The notes under the pieces were generated by a model, which was not told the origin of the DNA, searched no databases, and was given only the letters and a program-made list of their open reading frames with translations. From Monilinia fructicola (Eukaryota > Ascomycota > Leotiomycetes > Helotiales > Sclerotiniaceae): a stretch of DNA of 64,000 bases. Shown here piece after piece: positions 60,385 through 64,000 of this stretch (its first letter is position 1; each line of letters starts with the position of its first letter). The position numbers and the translations under genes were made by a program. Location of the stretch: positions 1,459,001-1,523,000 of the forward strand of contig VICG01000005.1 in assembly GCA_008692225.1 (NCBI GenBank), in the 5' to 3' direction.

Positions 60385-61512
60385 ATGGGTCGCCCAATGG
60401 TCCCCTCCCGTGTCGTGCCCGTCGCTTGTGGCCTCACATTTCTAATGTTCGTCCTATGGCAATTGAGCTCAACAAAACGGTTCTTCAACAGCAAAACCAT
60501 AATTTTTGACCCCAACAAAGGTTTCCAACAAGTCGTCGAAGAGTCCACCAAATCCGAACATCTCTCGCCATCTCTCGTCTACACCAACCTGACAACCACC
60601 ACCACATCCACATCCACATACATCGAAGTCGTCACTTCCACCTCCTATGTCATCGAAACCATATCCGCAACCCCAGCCCCCTTATTCACGCCCCACCCCA
60701 CCCCACACGACTTCCCCAAGAAGATATGGCACAAAGCGGGCCCCAAGGGTGTGAACGCGGAAACCATGCCCTGGGTCCAAAGCTGGGCCAGCAAAAACCC
60801 CAGCTACCGACAAGAGATCCTCAACGATGCCACAGCCGACACGTATGTCCTCGAACACTTTTCCAACCACCCCGAGATCCTCTACGCATACTTCACGCTC
60901 ACGGTGCCCATCCTCCGCGCCGACCTCGTGCGCTACCTGATCCTGCTCGCCGAGGGCGGCGTGTGGTCCGATCTCGACGCCGAATGTCTGGTGCCCGTCG
61001 ACAACTGGATCCCGCACGAGTTCCGCGAGGCCGAGATAAACATGGTGGTCGGGATGGAATTTGACTTTGGGTGGAAGAACGACGGCGTCATCCACGATCA
61101 ATTCAATTCCTGGACCCTGATGGCGAAGCCCGGAACCCGTCACTTGGAGGTCATCATCAAGGAGGCGCTGGCGCGGATTCAAAAAGAAGCCGCGGATCAC
61201 AATGTCCAGCTGAGGGACTTTGAGATGAGTATGATTAGCGACGTGGTAGACGTGACGGGGCCGAAGGCCATGACGAATGCGATATTGAAGAGTCTGGGGG
61301 AGATGCTGGAGGAGAATTTGGATGATCGGAATATTAGTTACACGAAGATGAAGAAGCCGACGTTGTTGGGGGATGTGCTGATCTTGCCCGGGGGGGCGAT
61401 GGCGGCGTATCAAAATGGGATGCCGACTGATGAGGGGGAGTATCTGGTCTCGCATCATTATGCGGGGAGTTGGAAGAATCAAGATGGAGGTGAGGTGAAG
61501 AAGGAGGGCTGA
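60385..61512 (+). CDS. GT32 Och1-like glycosyltransferase
   Basis: A single-exon ORF of 375 residues. It is a type II membrane protein: cytosolic MGRPMVPSRV, then a signal anchor at about 10-28. A Thr/Ser-rich stem (about 62-105) carries an NLTTTTTSTST sequon run. The catalytic part starts FPKKIWHKAGP (about 110) and carries RADLVRYLILLAEGGVWSDLDAE, with the sugar-nucleotide/metal DxD as Asp196-Leu-Asp198. This is the DXD motif of the Och1/GT32 family. A C-terminal SHHYAGSW is the family's conserved H-x4-W. It should add alpha-1,6-mannose or related sugars in the Golgi. The codon third positions in the catalytic half are strongly GC-biased compared with its neighbours. Substrate specificity cannot be told from sequence. 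Confidence 0.9.
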   Translation: MGRPMVPSRVVPVACGLTFLMFVLWQLSSTKRFFNSKTIIFDPNKGFQQVVEESTKSEHLSPSLVYTNLTTTTTSTSTYIEVVTSTSYVIETISATPAPLFTPHPTPHDFPKKIWHKAGPKGVNAETMPWVQSWASKNPSYRQEILNDATADTYVLEHFSNHPEILYAYFTLTVPILRADLVRYLILLAEGGVWSDLDAECLVPVDNWIPHEFREAEINMVVGMEFDFGWKNDGVIHDQFNSWTLMAKPGTRHLEVIIKEALARIQKEAADHNVQLRDFEMSMISDVVDVTGPKAMTNAILKSLGEMLEENLDDRNISYTKMKKPTLLGDVLILPGGAMAAYQNGMPTDEGEYLVSHHYAGSWKNQDGGEVKKEG

Positions 61513-61913
61513 TCATGCTCATTTGTTGGAATTTCCATCTGTAATATTCATGGAGTTTAGGTTTCGGGGCGCCTTTGGATGGCTTTATAGATACTTGAGA
61601 ATGTATATATATATATATCATGAGATAATTGTATAAAATGAATATTTATAAAACATACTACTTTCACAGAATGTCACAATTAAAAAGCTGACAAATTTTT
61701 GGATATTGGTTTGTCAAATTCTTTCGATTGCTAAATACAATACATTCATCGGTACATCTACATTCCAACAACTCCCAAATGGTCTCTGCATGTTAAATAC
61801 ACACTCAACCAAACTCCGCAATGATGATACACGAAATTAACTTCCACATCTGCCAGAAAAGTGACTCACTTGTAGGCACACAACGCCCTAAATCCCGGAA
61901 GAAATATAATACA
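61513..61913. other. Convergent intergenic 0.4 kb
   Basis: 3' flank of the glycosyltransferase and of the Asp f 4-like gene. A TATATATATATATAT run at about 61604. Nothing else. Confidence 0.45.
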
Positions 61914-62726
61914 CTAATCTGAAAAAGCAACAGACACATTTCCGCCATTGTTGAATCCCTGGCAACCACCCGATGGTTGGCCATAAGCGAGACCAAAGGT
62001 GGCACCCTTCTGACTTCCAGCCGCACAATTGGACAAAAAGTAAGTGCCCGCTTCACCGCAGGTATTTCCATTCTTGCACTTGAAAACGCACTTGGACATG
62101 TTGGATGTGCAACCATCGACCTGGATGGACATTCCATTTCCACCCATGTTGACTTCGCGGGAAACATCCACGGTGGCATAGGCACCTGTTGTGAATTCTC
62201 CCCAAGTATTGTAGACTTGGCCGTACTGGCTCAAAGTAGTCTTCCCGTTGTATAGACCAGCCCATCCCCCGGATACTCCGTTGGCTATGGATATTTTAAC
62301 GGTTTGACCTGCGGCCAACGAGTATGAAACTTGGGGTTTGCGGGCGTTCATGAAGGAGCTCTGATAATCGCCTGCGGCCTGAGTCCAGATGATGACTGTG
62401 ACAGGTGCGGCTGCACTGTTGGTAAAGGCAAATGTATTGGGCCCCTGGCTTCCAATCCAGACTCCGCCGCTGGGAGCCTTTGCGTTTGTTCCCATACCGG
62501 CCATCCCGATAGCCGACATATGGTTGCAGTGTGAAGCTGTGAGACCAGCCACAGGACTGTCACAAGAGAAACCACGCTTCTCAAGTGTACTCGCACTGAA
62601 TTATCACATTAGGAAAGACATAAAGGAGGAGATATGTTATAATACTAACCCTGGAACCGAAGGGGCAGCTAGTGCAAAGGAGAGCAAGCTCATCCCCGCG
62701 ATAATACTCGAACTAGAAAGCAACAT
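61914..62726 (-). CDS. Secreted Asp f 4-like (allergen family) protein
   Basis: Two minus-strand exons, 62726-62650 and 62595-61914, with a 54-bp intron, encode 252 residues. The N-terminus MLLSSSSIIAGMSLLSFALA is a signal peptide. A propeptide ends LEKR, a Kex2 site, and the mature protein starts GFSCDSP. The core resembles the Aspergillus Asp f 4 family: GGVWIGSQGPNTFAFTN, a sandwich of beta strands, VDVSREVNMGGNGMSIQV, and cysteines in CVFKCKNGNTCG and SNC. The C-terminal 40 residues are Gly/Asn-rich. Length fits. It is an extracellular protein of unknown activity; in related fungi such proteins are abundant in secretomes. The start and intron are well supported by frame. Confidence 0.85.
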
Positions 62727-64000
62727 TTTATGATATTTACTTGGTTTGGCTGAAATTTAATTTTTAAAGGTTGAAGTATGAACTGAAAGGACTGAAGTAA
62801 AGAAATGACTTGATATATAAAATATCACCAAAAGTTGTGACTGAGAACAGAACTGAAAAAAGAGTGACAAGAATGAGTGACAAAGGGTGAATGCAGAGAT
62901 TGTGGAGAAATCCGAGTACTGATTCGAAAATATCCAGACGCAGTCAGGAAAAGTAGCCAGTGGCTGCTTAAGTATAATATTCGAAACCATCTATGTGGCG
63001 CTGCTGATGACTGGAATGTTGACCCTGGGAACAGGAATGCAACTTCCAACAACAAGGAACATGAAAATGCTCCCAAAGTACGTAGAAAAAGGTATGAATA
63101 CTACATCATGTTTTCAGAAACGACTTCGTCCCTGTCAAAATTTGTATAAAGAGCGGTTAAGCCTGTCAAGCGGATTGCTCGATGTGAGGTTGTTTTCAAG
63201 AGTTACATCCGACCAAGCTGGAGAGCCTCAAAATGCTGTTTCCGGCAAGTGCATACAGCAAAGTACCTGCAAGCGAGCTCGCTTCAAATTTTTCGATGCC
63301 ATAAGCCAATCGAGTGAGAATAGTTATACCGTAAGGATTGGGGATCATGTCAGCTCCAACGAAATGATCTAATTTCCCTAGATCCTAATCGCGGGCTGTG
63401 TTCTGGAACGAAACTATGGAACACTTCGAATTCGAAACCAGAAATAAAGTGCTATGCTGTTCCTGGTATGGTACGTGTATGTGTATGCTGTTGTAATAGA
63501 CGTCAGCTCTTATTAAAGCTCAAATACCAAGGCTATTTCTTTGTAGGAAGAGACATTTTTGGTAATGGCCGCTTCCACAATTGTATGAGCATGCCATATT
63601 GAGGCGTTGATGTAAGTTCTCTATTTGTACGAACAAGTATGAGAAACATGAAATATTCGGCGACCTCTCCATCTTCCGGCTGGGAGCATGCATTCCGTGG
63701 CCCTCGACTTCAACCTCATGGCGGGGAGCGTATTTCAACAACACAATTCACATCCATTTGAACAGCTATTCTTCGTCACAAAGCAATTCACTCTGGCTAG
63801 AAATTAAAGGTTTGAGTTAGCTGGAGATGGAATGAATGATGGCTCGGCGAAAGATAAGAATATTAGAAGCTGACTCGCCAAGTTCAACAACACAAATGAC
63901 ATGTGTTGGCCCGTGCATGTCACACATGGAATGCCCATCACGTGATAAATATGGCAATGTGAAATCCTCCTTACGCTGCGGAACTCCCAAATAAAAACAT
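62727..64000. other. Upstream region to the window end
   Basis: Promoter of the Asp f 4-like gene and 1.2 kb without a supported gene. ORFs at 62757-63372 and 63520-63744 show no domain. A TATATAA lies about 85 bp upstream of the Asp f 4-like start (near 62810-62820). Confidence 0.4.

Noticed and set aside
60682..61482. A 266-codon minus-strand ORF opposite the glycosyltransferase
   Set aside because: It is a shadow of the GC-rich third positions of the plus-strand gene; it has no domain and low-complexity His/Arg/Pro content.
1..64000. CRISPR arrays, rRNA or tRNA genes
   Set aside because: No regularly spaced identical repeats were seen, and no tRNA or rRNA signature was recognised by eye; a covariance-model scan would be needed to exclude a tRNA.

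Overview
The window comes from a filamentous ascomycete nuclear genome. Genes carry many short GT-AG introns (about 43-180 bp) with CTAAC/CTAAT-like branch points. Gene-rich DNA of ordinary composition is broken by extremely AT-rich blocks, and several relics show C-to-T type decay. The acid protease (G1/eqolisin, close to the acp1 type), the Asp f 4-like secreted protein and the overall style suggest Leotiomycetes, probably Helotiales/Sclerotiniaceae. The taxon is an inference; no marker gene is present.

Layout. 0-5 kb: a proline-rich membrane protein and a polytopic membrane protein of a fungal family of unknown function. 6.5-8.5 kb: a broken berberine-bridge-type FAD oxidoreductase. 9.8-15.2 kb: two diverged paralogous F-box-like genes on opposite strands. 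16-17.4 kb: a mucin-like single-pass membrane protein. 18.2-20.3 kb: a ruined Hsp70-like gene. 21.6-22.4 kb: the secreted acid protease. 23.5-31.9 kb is a housekeeping block: PIG-P (GPI anchor synthesis), striatin (STRIPAK scaffold, with a one-base frameshift), Rad14/XPA (nucleotide excision repair) and Pho88/Snd3 (ER targeting). It is interrupted by one AT-rich MITE-like element and followed by a 2 kb AT-rich element with 29-bp inverted ends (32223-34232).

34.7-43.6 kb is an accessory region. It holds orphan ORFs, an array of small minus-strand cysteine-knuckle ORFs that look like one lineage-specific family (36.9-40.9 kb), and an O-methyltransferase pseudogene. 45.7-49.0 kb has a tandem pair of membrane proteins with two Cys-rich repeats each, followed by an EthD-domain protein. 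51.5-57 kb has a zinc/F-box protein and an eleven-exon gene for a 762-residue protein with an HEISH zincin-like motif. 60.4-62.7 kb has an Och1-like GT32 glycosyltransferase and a secreted Asp f 4-like protein.

The genes do not form a pathway cluster. The main signals are the Cys-knuckle array, the related pair of inverted-repeat elements, the paired Cys-repeat surface proteins, the HExxH protein and several independent gene deaths. Exon boundaries were read by eye from splice consensus and reading-frame continuity; reconstructed genes keep frame through every junction except where a frameshift is stated.
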